Origin: Branchiostoma floridae | Taxonomy: Eukaryota > Chordata > Leptocardii > Amphioxiformes > Branchiostomatidae | Assembly (NCBI RefSeq): GCF_000003815.2 | Contig: NC_049986.1 | Coordinates: 1,263,477 to 1,327,476, forward strand | DNA length: 64,000 bases | Direction of reading: 5' to 3' | Shown: positions 11,118 through 21,065 of the stretch, piece by piece | How positions within the stretch are numbered: the first letter of the stretch is position 1 | Layout: the number at the start of each line of letters is the position of its first letter | Program-made: the position numbers and the translations under genes | The notes under the pieces: model-generated | What the model was told of the DNA's origin: nothing | Databases searched by the model: none | What the model saw: only the letters and a program-made list of their open reading frames with translations

Positions 11118-11394
11118 GTAAGACCTTAAAGTATCTTTGTGGAATGAAGAACTTTCTCTTCGACCATAACATGTTGATAATCTGTGGGCGTTTTCGAATA
11201 TAAACTCCATACGGAGCATTTAAGACAATGCGTTACACAAAAATTGACTGAAGAAGGATACTTCTATTTTTCGCTGACCTAAATACTAGTAATATTTTGT
11301 GTGAATGTTTTAGCAAGGAGGTTACTGTGTGTCAAGGGACACCAGAAAATAGGCAGCAACCTGATTGTTATGATATAATAAGATGAAACAAATC

Positions 11395-11790
11395 AAGGAA
11401 TAAGTAGAGAAATCTTTATCAACATGACAAAAGTACAGCGATTTTCGTAAGGTCTATAATAACTACTTACAGTACAATTAAACAGGCATACATGGGTATC
11501 TACAGGGATGAATAAGCAAGATATTGGGTCTAGCATGTCATTTACACTATTTATTTTACAGCGTAAACATTCGTGAACAGATTTACATTCTTGTACACAG
11601 TAAGGGTTATCGCCGCCCAGAATGTAGTTATATTTATCTATCGAACAGAGAGTAGCAAATTCTCTAGAACAAGCGGACAGAAATGGGAACAGTTCTATGC
11701 GTTCATATATTGTATCGTGAACAATCCATAACAGAGTGACTTTCGTCTTCGATCCCATTTGGGCAGAACGGAAAAAACCTCTGGTCACGG
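11395..11790 (-). pseudogene. LINE ORF2 C-terminal fragment (minus strand)
   Basis: The minus strand encodes FCPNGIEDESHSVMDCSRYN (the C..C / H / C zinc-knuckle pattern), then in another frame EFATLCSIDKYNYILGGDNP and VNDMLD. A multi-frame, 5'-truncated retrotransposon relic inside ZNF intron 1. Confidence 0.75.
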
Positions 11791-12038
11791 GGACTTAATG
11801 TGAAATAAATGATACAATGAGCCATCTTGCAGATGACACCCAGCTAAAAATAGCCTCCACCAGACCGACTAATTACAGGGTACGGATCATTGTGGACTCC
11901 TGCCCTAATTTTGCCCTGCTGCCCGGGTCAATGAACCCTAGTAGTACATTGGCAACTCCCCTGGAAACTGAACTCTTCTCCTCCCTTAATAGCCAGTCAA
12001 GTTTAAGGCCACACTGACTTAATCGCATTGATTTTCGT

Positions 12039-12052
12039 GTTGCCATGGCAAC
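12039..12052. promoter_or_regulatory. Perfect palindromic RFX X-box
   Basis: GTTGCCATGGCAAC fits the X-box consensus exactly. It lies in intron 1 of the 13.6-kb ZNF gene, with counterparts at 8065 and 49234. Confidence 0.5.
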
Positions 12053-12501
12053 CGTTTATTGACAGGTATCTTTTTTGGCGAAAATCGCTAACAATGTATT
12101 TTTCACGTTCATTTGCTATATTCTATATTCTATAATGAAAAAAAAATCTTACTGTATCTAAAGTATTTTTTCTGCTCCAACTGGTGTTACATCTAGCAAG
12201 AAGTCTGGGAGGGAAGTATCATTCGACACGCTGTCTACAGCGAACCCGTTATAGTATGTGATAGCATGCAGGCCTGGTTGATCGGGTCACTTGGCTTGTA
12301 TGCCGAATCTCACTATGTAGGTCACTACACATAGTATGTTTACAATACATGTACTCAGGCATATCAACTTTTTGCTCCGTACAGCTTTTGTCACGAATGC
12401 TCACGAAAAGCATTCTATGCGTTTATATTCCGGCTTGTAGTCTACAAGTACTGTCCTGCGTTTCATAGGTTTGTCTGGAAATTCTGACTTTTTTTCTCTT
12501 A

Positions 12502-13035
12502 AGGCCACAGCAAGTAAATTTTATGGATGACATCAGCGCGCGCATTAATTTTCGCCTGATTTCAGAAAAAAAAAGATTTTTTTTCTTCTGCAGGGATGGC
12601 CAACATGGCGATAAAGTACCAAAATGAGCAAATATATTGTATTGTAGCCTATAATTGTACTGGTAGAAGTGACACTTGCGAGGTACCAGACTGTAGTTGT
12701 AGAAATGAAACTTATTGGATAATTGTAAAAGTGACACCAACATGGAAGCCATGAGTGTGGTTACAAACTTTGTTGGTGATGCCAGTCTACCACACTAGTG
12801 TCACTTTTGCCACAACAGTACATGTCTTAAATATAGGAATGAATGCCTTGTTGGCTCTGATACCACGTTTTGTCCCTTTAATTCTTTTTACAACAGTCAT
12901 TACAACTTTATAGTGCCTATTTTTGAAAATGTAGACATCTTGTTTTTTTCACCCATCCTGTTTTTTTTCGCCCTATCGCACTATTTTTTGCAATCTGCAG
13001 ATGATGCCATCCATAAAATTTACTTGCTGTGGCCT
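12502..13035. mobile_element. 534-bp TIR element in ZNF intron 1
   Basis: Ends aggccacagcaagtaaattt and the complementary aaatttacttgctgtggcct, with subterminal ATGGATGACATC on the left and gatgccatccat on the right. Locus B reads ttctcttaatgcagatc straight through (about 49645), whereas here ttctctta precedes and aatgc follows the element. Locus B is therefore a pre-insertion site, with at most 1-2 bp duplicated. It encodes no protein I can recognise. Confidence 0.8.
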
Positions 13036-13597
13036 AATGCAAATCAGGTTGGCTAATCCTCCTGGGGTGTTTCGGTATCAAACAGAACCTTCCGAACCTG
13101 TTTTATCGGTACGCAAACACATGCAGGGCAAATTTTTGTTTTTAGACTGTCTATTCTTAACAATGGAAATCATGGTAGAAAGTTGCTGTCAAAATCACCT
13201 ACCTGCGTACTAGTTTTATAACATGAAAAACTTACATTGGCATGGTTGGCCGCTAAAGTGTAATTTGACGACAAAACAAGGTATAATATTACGGCAGAAT
13301 TACGTTATACGGGATCAAAAGATAGATGCCAAAACCTTTTGACCCCTTTTCACTGCCTGTGAACAACACCAAACACCTAACTTTTAGAACCTACTGCAAC
13401 CACAAATGTTCCTAAAAATCTGCAGTACTAATAATTGCAATGCGGTTTCAAACATGCAGAACACCATATCAGAAGTCCGTCTGTAAGATGGAGGCAATAA
13501 TTTTTATAAATGAACTTACAATTGCATGTGCTTGTCAGCTAAGTAGACTTTCCTAAATGTTGGGATTCATTTCCATTCCTGCAGTGTCTTTTTTAAC

Positions 13598-14275
13598 ATG
13601 GCGACTCCGGCTGTATATCATCTGGAAAAAGAGAAGGGAAGTAATGGACGTGGAGAGGATCTTCCGCGTACACACAAGTGTGGCGAGTGCGGAAAGGAGT
13701 TTCGTCGACTGAGTAATTTAAAGATACACATGCGTTCTTACACTGGCGAGAAACCGTTTAGATGTGAGGAGTGCGGCAAACAGTTTAGTCAGCTGGGTAA
13801 TCTGAAGAGACATATGAGAACCCACATCGGTGAGAGACCTTATAAGTGTGATAAGTGTAGCAAACAGTTAAGGGACCATGGCCATATGAAGAGTCATATG
13901 AGGACTCATACTAATGAGAAACCATTCAAATGTGACGAGTGCGGCAGACAGTTCAGTCAGCTAGATCATGTTAAGAGTCATATGCGGACTCACACCGGTG
14001 AGAAGCCCTATAGGTGCGATGAATGCAGCAAACAGTTTAGTGTGATGTGTAGTCTGAAGAAGCATATGCGGACTCACACTGGTGAGAAACCTTACAGATG
14101 TGAGAAGTGCGGCAGGCAGTTTAGTCGGCTTGATAACCTGAAGAGCCATGTGATGACACATACCGGTGAGAAACCCTACCAGTGTAAAGAATGCAGTAGG
14201 AGCTTCCGTACCTCAAGTAATCTCCGGAGGCACATGCGAACCCACAGTGATAGAAGTTCACAGCTACCGATTTGA
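13598..14275 (+). CDS. C2H2 zinc-finger protein, 7 fingers (locus A)
   Basis: The 225-residue protein has leader MATPAVYHLEKEKGS and then seven 28-residue C2H2 fingers from residue 26, ending HMRTHSDRSSQLPI. Finger 1 ends HMRSY, losing its last zinc-binding His; the locus B paralogue shares this. It is presumably a nuclear DNA-binding regulator and has no effector domain. The ATG lies 14 nt into the exon that follows acceptor cattcctgcag (AG at 13583-13584). Aligned to the 50213 protein it lacks two central fingers, and every aligned finger differs at one or more DNA-contact residues. A full-length LINE sits five bases after the stop, so its original 3' UTR and AATAAA (18568) are now 3.4 kb further away. 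Confidence 0.93.
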   Translation: MATPAVYHLEKEKGSNGRGEDLPRTHKCGECGKEFRRLSNLKIHMRSYTGEKPFRCEECGKQFSQLGNLKRHMRTHIGERPYKCDKCSKQLRDHGHMKSHMRTHTNEKPFKCDECGRQFSQLDHVKSHMRTHTGEKPYRCDECSKQFSVMCSLKKHMRTHTGEKPYRCEKCGRQFSRLDNLKSHVMTHTGEKPYQCKECSRSFRTSSNLRRHMRTHSDRSSQLPI

Positions 14276-14280
14276 GGTTT

Positions 14281-17200
14281 CGGCCGGCCAGGCACCCTAC
14301 GGGGATGATACCCTAGCTTGCATCCGTAGGGGCTGTGAAGGGGGTAACCCTGTTTCAGCCCTAGGAGCAAGTCGGCTTCGGCCCCTGGTCTTTTTATTTG
14401 GCTTGGGTTGACTGCCCAAGTCATCTTATCTCATATTGTCACATTACAATTACGAAAAGCCTCGAAATGGACTGATCTAATGGCGATGACCCTTGCAAGA
14501 ATTGACAAAGATTATGGAATTGTGATCCAATTTATGCTACCCTTTTTTGTGCTGTTCCTTATTTGTGGTGATATTCACCCGAACCCAGGTCCTCAGCAAA
14601 ATGAGCTCATTGTTCGATTCACAAACATTAGAGGTTTACGCACTAATCTGACATACCTTGAACACAATCTAGTTGCATCGCATCCTCATATATTTTGTAT
14701 ATCAGAAACCTTCTTAAGCAGTAAGGTCTATGATGAGCTATTGGTGATACCTGGTTACTCTGTCTTCAGAAGGGATAGACCCAATGACTCTGGTTGGGGT
14801 GGGTTAGTAGTGTACTGCAGTGAAGCTCTTACTGTTGCAAGAATGCCCGACTTTGAGAATCACTACTATGAATATATATGCCTTCAAGTGTCCTTGCCTG
14901 GCCGTAAGATTTTCATGTTTTGTGTCTACCGGCCCCCATCAGATGATGATTCTTTATTTGATGTGTTATCTGAGAATATTGACAATATCCAAGAGCTCCA
15001 CCCAAAATCAGAGATTATTGTCCTTGGGGACTTAAACTCTCACCACGAAGACTGGTTAGGCAGCGACAAGACTGACATGCATGGAGAATGTGCATATGAA
15101 TTTGCTATTCTGAACAATCTCCAACAACTCGTCGATGAACCTACTAGGCTTGGTACTGACGGCAAGTGCTCCAAACTGGACCTTTTTCTAACTACCTCTC
15201 CTGATAACCATGCTGTTACCGTCAGCGCGCCTCTTGGGTCCTCTGACCACTGCGTGGTAACTTCTGTGGCAAACTACAAACTTCCAACCCAGAGCAAACC
15301 TGGGAGACGTAAAACATGGTACTATGACAAAGCTGATTGGGACGGAATGCGCTCCTATCTGGCTGACACAAACTGGTCTACTCTCCTAAAAGGCAAAAGT
15401 GCTGATGCAGCATGGACCTGTGTGAGAGATGTGATTAGTGATACTATGGACATGTTCATTCCTTCCAAAATGACCAAACATTGCTTTTCTGACAAACCAT
15501 GGTTTAATGAAGATTGCAAACTAGCTGTTAAACAGAAACAAAATGCATTCAAAAGATGGCAAAACAACCGAACAATGGACTTCTGGACTTTGTATATTAA
15601 GTCAAAGGCAGAGTGCCAACGAGTTGTGCGCCGTGCTCGTGCGCAGTTTTCACTGCACTTACAACAGAACCTCAAGCATGCAGACAATAAGCAGTGGTGG
15701 AAGCTTGTCAAATCAGTAACTGACAGCAAGAAAACGTCTTCTGTCCCTCCATTAGTCAGTGAAGGCAAAACTTACAGTAAGGCGAAAGATAAAGCTGAGT
15801 TGCTGAATAAGACCTTCGCTGCAAATGCTCATCTTAACGACGCAGGGAAAAGCCCCCCGGTCCTGCCACCCAAAACAGATGAAAGTCATGAAACCATCTC
15901 ATCTCTGAAATTCTGGCCCAAAACAGTTCTTCGGAAACTACGTAACTTAGACACCACCAAGGCCAATGGGCCAGATGGAATATCGGCAAAGGTACTCAAG
16001 AAGTGCGGCCCGGAACTTGCCCCTGTTCTAGCCAAACTATTCCAAATCTCTCTTGACTCACAGACAGTTCCCTCCGACTGGAAAGCTGCCCAGGTGATAG
16101 CTGTTCCTAAAAAGGGAAACAAGAAAGATCCTTCCAACTATAGGCCCATATCCTTATTGCCGATAATATCCAAAGTTATGGAAAGTATTATGTGCGACCA
16201 CATCCGTAAACATCTCGATAGACACCAGCTTCTTTGTGACAGCCAGTATGGATTTCGAGAGAAGAGATCAACAATTGACATGCTTTCATATATTACTCAG
16301 TGGTGGAACAATGCTCTTGACACTCAGAAAGAAATTCGAGTCATTGCCCTGGATATTAAGAAAGCGTTTGATCGTGTTTGGCACCGCGGTCTACTGTCCA
16401 AGCTGATCTCCTTTGGTATCCACGGGGATCTGTACGGTTGGATCTCATCCTTCCTAGCCGACAGATGCCAATCAGTAGTACTGGATGGTTTTACCTCCTC
16501 ATCAATTCCAATAAGTGCCGGAGTCCCCCAGGGGAGTGTCTTGGGACCCCTTCTGTTCCTGATCTTTATAGATGATCTTGAACAACACTTAGTTAATGAC
16601 CTCCACCTATTCGCAGATGATTCAACACTACATGTGGTGATTAAAAGCCCTGGCCTAAGAAACACTTGTGCTTTGAGCTTACAACAGGATCTTGACTCGA
16701 TAGAAAAGTGGGCCTCCGACTGGTGCATAACATTCAATGCAGGTAAAACTGAGGAGATGATCATAAGTAGGAAACGGGACCTGACTCATCCTCCGCTGTT
16801 TTTCATGAATGAAGAACTGAAGCCTACTCAGAGCATAACTTTGCTTGGTGTCACTATCACCAATACTCTAACCTGGACCCCATTCATCAAAAGCCTTGCC
16901 ACAAAAACCGCAAGAAGGCTGTTTATCCTAGGACGCACCAGGGACCTTCTCCCTCTCCAAGCCCGGATAACAGTATACAAGGCATATATCCGCCCTCTAA
17001 TGGAATATGCGTCCCCCATATGGAGTGGCGCTGACACAACAGCTTTAAAGATGCTAGATAGACTTCAGAGCAAAGCTCTTCGTCAACTTCAGATTAGGGT
17101 CGACCCACAGAATGCCGGCATCTTCCCCTTGGACCACAGGAGGAAAGTAGCCAGTCTCTGCACCTTCTACCGGCACATCTTCCTACAACCTTCCCAGGAA

Positions 17201-17673
17201 CTTTCAGGAATCATGCCGACACGCGCAACCGGGACACGAGTAACCAGATCATCCACAAGAGCTCACCCTTACCTTGTTAAAGTACCGAGATCAAATACCC
17301 AACTTCACCTATCATCTTATGTACCACGAACTAGTAGACTCTGGAATTCACTTCCAGCATCAGTGTTTCCAGCAAGACCCGACATGAACATTTTCAAGAC
17401 AGCTGTTAACAAATTTCTTTTGAACTATAATTCTCAGAGCTAGCTTCATTGCATATGTATATAATTGTATATTTGAGTTGATGTAGACGCTTTTGGGATG
17501 TACATATGAGCTAATGTAAACGTTTTTGGATCACAATAATGTGCTTAATGTTCGAGGCTACTGTAATGTAAATGTGACGTATGACTGCTTTACTTTGTAT
17601 CGTATGGGCCGTATATCATCAGCATGATGTAAATATTCAGGTCCTTTTGTACTGATTAAAAAAAAAAAAAAAA
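14281..17673 (+). mobile_element. Full-length APE-type LINE (CR1/L2-like)
   Basis: The complete element has a GC-rich leader starting cggccggccaggcacc, one ORF (14480-17443), a ~200-bp 3' UTR and an A-rich tail preceded by ATTAAA (17655-17660). ggttt occurs directly before it (14276-14280) and directly after (17674-17678). The flank after the tail (taggcaccaggggga) continues the locus B sequence at about 51390, confirming both ends. Target-site duplication, poly(A) tail and intact ORF suggest recent insertion. Clade placement rests on APE plus RT architecture and is tentative. Confidence 0.93.
14480..17443 (+). CDS. LINE ORF2-like protein: 2A-like leader, APE endonuclease, reverse transcriptase
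   Basis: 987 residues from the first in-frame ATG (the frame is open upstream to 14408 without another ATG). A hydrophobic segment (FMLPFFVLFLIC, about 18-29) runs into DIHPNPGP (31-38), resembling the D-x-E-x-NPGP 2A motif with His for Glu. APE-type endonuclease follows: Asn in FTNIRGL (49), Glu in CISETFL (76), VYRPP, GDLNSHHEDW, and SDH (D256, H257). Reverse transcriptase has YRPISLLPIISKVMES, ALDIKKAFDRVW (D625), SAGVPQGSVLGPLLF, FADD (D713, D714) and LLGVTI. All catalytic residues are present with no stop or frameshift. Role: nick the target and reverse-transcribe its own RNA. No separate ORF1 is visible. Confidence 0.93.
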   Translation: MAMTLARIDKDYGIVIQFMLPFFVLFLICGDIHPNPGPQQNELIVRFTNIRGLRTNLTYLEHNLVASHPHIFCISETFLSSKVYDELLVIPGYSVFRRDRPNDSGWGGLVVYCSEALTVARMPDFENHYYEYICLQVSLPGRKIFMFCVYRPPSDDDSLFDVLSENIDNIQELHPKSEIIVLGDLNSHHEDWLGSDKTDMHGECAYEFAILNNLQQLVDEPTRLGTDGKCSKLDLFLTTSPDNHAVTVSAPLGSSDHCVVTSVANYKLPTQSKPGRRKTWYYDKADWDGMRSYLADTNWSTLLKGKSADAAWTCVRDVISDTMDMFIPSKMTKHCFSDKPWFNEDCKLAVKQKQNAFKRWQNNRTMDFWTLYIKSKAECQRVVRRARAQFSLHLQQNLKHADNKQWWKLVKSVTDSKKTSSVPPLVSEGKTYSKAKDKAELLNKTFAANAHLNDAGKSPPVLPPKTDESHETISSLKFWPKTVLRKLRNLDTTKANGPDGISAKVLKKCGPELAPVLAKLFQISLDSQTVPSDWKAAQVIAVPKKGNKKDPSNYRPISLLPIISKVMESIMCDHIRKHLDRHQLLCDSQYGFREKRSTIDMLSYITQWWNNALDTQKEIRVIALDIKKAFDRVWHRGLLSKLISFGIHGDLYGWISSFLADRCQSVVLDGFTSSSIPISAGVPQGSVLGPLLFLIFIDDLEQHLVNDLHLFADDSTLHVVIKSPGLRNTCALSLQQDLDSIEKWASDWCITFNAGKTEEMIISRKRDLTHPPLFFMNEELKPTQSITLLGVTITNTLTWTPFIKSLATKTARRLFILGRTRDLLPLQARITVYKAYIRPLMEYASPIWSGADTTALKMLDRLQSKALRQLQIRVDPQNAGIFPLDHRRKVASLCTFYRHIFLQPSQELSGIMPTRATGTRVTRSSTRAHPYLVKVPRSNTQLHLSSYVPRTSRLWNSLPASVFPARPDMNIFKTAVNKFLLNYNSQS

Positions 17674-17745
17674 GGTTTTAGGCACCAGGGGGAGAAGTAG
17701 CACAAAGGCAGCATGACAACGAGAAGCCACGAAACTAATCTGCTC

Positions 17746-17801
<56 letters not shown>

Positions 17802-18567
17802 GAATAACGCAGGTTCTATGCTTCGTCCTAGAATTTAATGTCTGGGCTGTTAAAAGAGACATTTACGTATACCATTGATCTGATTGCATTCATATTTTCT
17901 TAACCGAGATGGCGACAAAAACTTCAATGTGCTCTTTTTGTTAAATTTGGGAAAAGTGGTGGTTTCGGCATGGGGAAGATTTTTGCCAAATCAACCTTTG
18001 TAAAAATATCGAAAATTATGTGTATTTTCAATTTGTATGTAGTATTGAATACTAGAATGCCAGATCGCGAGGTAACTGTAATTAGGTGGTTAGAAAAATG
18101 TAGGCGTCTCTCTAGATTTTAGATATTTAAGTGTGGATAACAAAGCTACATGGTATGGGCTGGGACTGTTTATTGATTTAGAGTATATAACATGCATGCT
18201 TGTGTGTCATAGACTTACCATTAACCGCCTTTTTAAGATATTGTTATTACTGTTTGTTAGTTATTACGAGTTTGTTATTACTGTTTGTTAGTTATTACGA
18301 GTTTGTTATAGCTGTAATGTTAGATTACATTGACCGCTCTCTATATACATGTACAAGTGTACATGAAATTTGCTGTTGACATTATTAATCAGTATGTAAA
18401 CACGACATGTTTTTGTCGACCATATAACAACTGGAATTCCTCAAGAGAGTTTTTGGTTTGTAAATATGCCGTACCTTCAAATTTAACTCATCTCTGTCGA
18501 TGTTAGAATTTAGCTGTAATAGAAAATGTAACATGACATTGATCAACAGAATACCAGACATATCTTC
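17674..18567 (+). other. 3' flank of locus A ZNF, displaced by the LINE
   Basis: Co-linear with 51385-52810 of locus B once the 51524-52413 element is removed: gggctgtt, then ctgattgcattcatat, then taacatgacatt. It probably formed the ZNF 3' UTR before the LINE inserted. A 33-bp direct duplication (ttgttattactgtttgttag) lies at 18241-18306. Confidence 0.6.
17745..17801. repeat. (TA)n microsatellite
   Basis: About 57 bp of nearly pure TA with one central catata interruption. Absent at the matching position of locus B. Confidence 0.95.
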
Positions 18568-18573
18568 AATAAA
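18568..18573 (+). terminator. Polyadenylation signal, locus A ZNF
   Basis: AATAAA in cttcaataaaatgcaac. The same context occurs at 45995, 52814 and 58537 (+) and at 31452-31457 (-). Confidence 0.6.
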
Positions 18574-18738
18574 ATGCAACATGACTTAAAAGTACGGTTG
18601 GATTGGTATGTTTCTCGATCTCAGTGTCGCACATGTATGTAACGTTACCCTGGTTGGCAGAAAAGCATCGTAGCATACAGACGTCGACGTTTTCCCTGAA
18701 GGGGCTGCAGTGAGCCGAAACAAGGCAACTCTTGCCTG

Positions 18739-19052
18739 CACACCTGCCGCGGGACCTTCCCTTCCTAATCTCATCAAATGGGCTGACCAATGGGCGAGCG
18801 CACACCTGCCGCGGGACCTTCCCTTCCTAATCTCATCAAATGGGCTGACCAATGGGCGAGCGCACACCTGCCGCGGGACCTTCCCTTCCTAATCTCATCA
18901 AATGGGCTGACCAATGGGCGAGCGCACACCTGCCGCGGGACCTTCCCTTCCTAATAATCTCATCAAATGGGCTGACCAATGGGCGAGCGCACACTTGCCG
19001 CGGGACCTTCCCTTCATAATCTCATCCAACGGGCTAACCAATGGGCGAGCGC
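18739..19052 (+). repeat. 62-bp CCAAT minisatellite, 5 units
   Basis: Units start at 18739, 18801, 18863, 18925 and 18990 (unit four has a 3-bp insertion). Each contains cctgccgcgggaccttccc and gctgaccaatgggcgagcg, so each carries a CCAAT box and several CpGs. It is followed by caggtcaggtcgggaaatag. Related arrays at 46164, 52975 and 58704. Confidence 0.95.
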
Positions 19053-20250
19053 ACATGTCTTGGCCCAGGGCAGGTCAGGTCGGGAAATAGCCTGATGACT
19101 CATCCACGCCGTATGAACGCATTAGGTCTATATATAGCTACATATACATGGTGTTTACTGGAATTGTTTATTGGTTCCTTTCAAAATATTTAACATGTTG
19201 TGTGTTTTCTCAAACATAATGTGTTCGTATAACTATAAGTTACGAAGCTTGCATAAAATGTAACTAATTTTCGGCTATTAGATTTACCTTTCTCTGTATG
19301 CATGTTCACTATGCCAAAAATGGACTTTAAATCTTTTACACAGTTCTTTATAATTAGCTTCTAGTCATGTGTTTAAAATCAACGAAGTGATGTTCTTTAT
19401 CAAACATTACAATGTATTTTGTATGTAAATACTGTACATGTACTAGTTGTTTTATGATTACAGTAGTGTGTTCCAGTACAGTAGTATGTTTTGGATTCAT
19501 AAATGATAATCAGTTCGACTCATTTCTCTATGATGGCCTATAGTCTAATGTGCTTGTCAAAATGTAGCTCTGAATGACAGCTGGTACAGGTACTAGTTTT
19601 ACATCAAGCTGAAGAAGGTCGCTAAGAAAGAAATGTTGTAATAAGCCTTGTGTACAAGAATATGAAGCTCTTTTTGTTTCACTTTGTTTCATAGAGTGAT
19701 TGCAAGTATCAGGTTTCTCAAGTTGAAAGAAAATATGTCTCAGTGGTTATATGTATGTAGTCGTCTGTTTTTTTCCCGCGCTCAATTAGTTGGATTATGT
19801 GTACATATCCGGATCGACCCTCGGACACACTGACTTGTCAGGTGAATCCAAACACAAAGACTAACAGATTCCATTCACGTGCACATCCAATCCTCTTAGC
19901 CAACCAGTCTGTGTGAATTCCCCAAAGTTCTGTCAGGGGCAAAGAAGCAGACATTCGTATTGACTAAAGGTTTGGAAACATACTGATGGGCATTGAGGAA
20001 TGGTTAGAATTTTTTACGTTACATGTATCAAAAGCGACCCTTATTAATCACTACCGGTACTGCAGCTTGGCGCATACACTTATTGTTAGGTTGGCTGCAA
20101 TAATTACACCAACAGCTAGGGGTCCCCACTGTGCGTTAACATGTAGCCATCCGGTAAAACTAGTCTCTACCAGACTCCGGATCGCTGGAAAAATCGTAGA
20201 AATGGAACAAATCAGAGGAGTAAGCCGGCCAGAGGAATATAACCGGCCAG
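19053..20250. other. Intergenic; flank shared with 53200-53500
   Basis: The first ~400 bp match 53200-53560 (tatgaacgcattag, tctatatatagctac). The rest is AT-rich. At 20165 tctaccagactccggatcgc begins a motif that returns inverted after the gap (20878). Confidence 0.5.
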
Positions 20251-20724
20251 NNNNNNNNNNNNNNNNNNNNNNNNNNNNNNNNNNNNNNNNNNNNNNNNNN
20301 NNNNNNNNNNNNNNNNNNNNNNNNNNNNNNNNNNNNNNNNNNNNNNNNNNNNNNNNNNNNNNNNNNNNNNNNNNNNNNNNNNNNNNNNNNNNNNNNNNNN
20401 NNNNNNNNNNNNNNNNNNNNNNNNNNNNNNNNNNNNNNNNNNNNNNNNNNNNNNNNNNNNNNNNNNNNNNNNNNNNNNNNNNNNNNNNNNNNNNNNNNNN
20501 NNNNNNNNNNNNNNNNNNNNNNNNNNNNNNNNNNNNNNNNNNNNNNNNNNNNNNNNNNNNNNNNNNNNNNNNNNNNNNNNNNNNNNNNNNNNNNNNNNNN
20601 NNNNNNNNNNNNNNNNNNNNNNNNNNNNNNNNNNNNNNNNNNNNNNNNNNNNNNNNNNNNNNNNNNNNNNNNNNNNNNNNNNNNNNNNNNNNNNNNNNNN
20701 NNNNNNNNNNNNNNNNNNNNNNNN
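20251..20724. other. Assembly gap (474 N)
   Basis: Run of N. Inverted motifs flank it (ctaccagactccgg at 20167; ccggagtctggtag at 20881) and a 340-bp foldback adjoins its right edge. Confidence 0.99.
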
Positions 20725-20725
20725 T

Positions 20726-21065
20726 CATGAAGGTGTATTCGGTGTGACCGCTTCTATTGCGACATATACCATGCGACGTATGACATGCGTGACAGTATCT
20801 GAGTGTGTTTAGCCAATTTCAACTATTTTCCTCTTCTCTAAGCGGAAATAACCCAAATAGAAATACGTACTCCACAGCGATCCGGAGTCTGGTAGAGACT
20901 ACGGTAAAACCCCGACTACAACTATATCTATTTGCCTCATATCTGCTTCGAGAAGAAGAAAATAGTAGAAATTGGCAAAACACACACAGATACTGTCACG
21001 CATGTCATACGTCGCATGGTATACGTCGCCATAGAAGCGGACACACCGAATACACCTTCTTGAAA
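20726..21065. mobile_element. Foldback element with ~108-bp arms
   Basis: The left arm 20726-20832 (tcatgaaggtgtattcggtg, then atgcgacgtatgacatgcgt) is mirrored at 20957-21064 (acgcatgtcatacgtcgcat, then caccgaatacaccttcttga). It is probably a MITE, though an assembly inversion beside the gap is possible. Confidence 0.6.

Larger units (their letters stand above)
10330..14275 (+). repeat. Segmental duplication, locus A (paralogue of 47460-51040)
   Basis: Runs co-linearly with locus B from gaccattcatatttcatatca-like sequence through the promoter, LINE fragment, X-box and zinc-finger exon, and resumes after the LINE (17674 to about 19500, matching 51380-53500). Long stretches are nearly identical. 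Differences include the 534-bp TIR element present only here. The part 10770-13445 is also the right arm of the inverted repeat. Confidence 0.88.

Noticed and set aside
18566-18892. Short ORFs with GPSLPNLIKWADQW repeats (also at 45955-46557, 52785-53208, 58415-59090)
   Set aside because: Products of the 62-bp minisatellite; frames change every unit because 62 is not a multiple of three.
18739-19052. CRISPR-like array
   Set aside because: Units are contiguous with no variable spacers and lie in a eukaryotic genome; it is a minisatellite.
19986-20747. 253-codon frame across the large gap
   Set aside because: Mostly N; no coding signal on either side.
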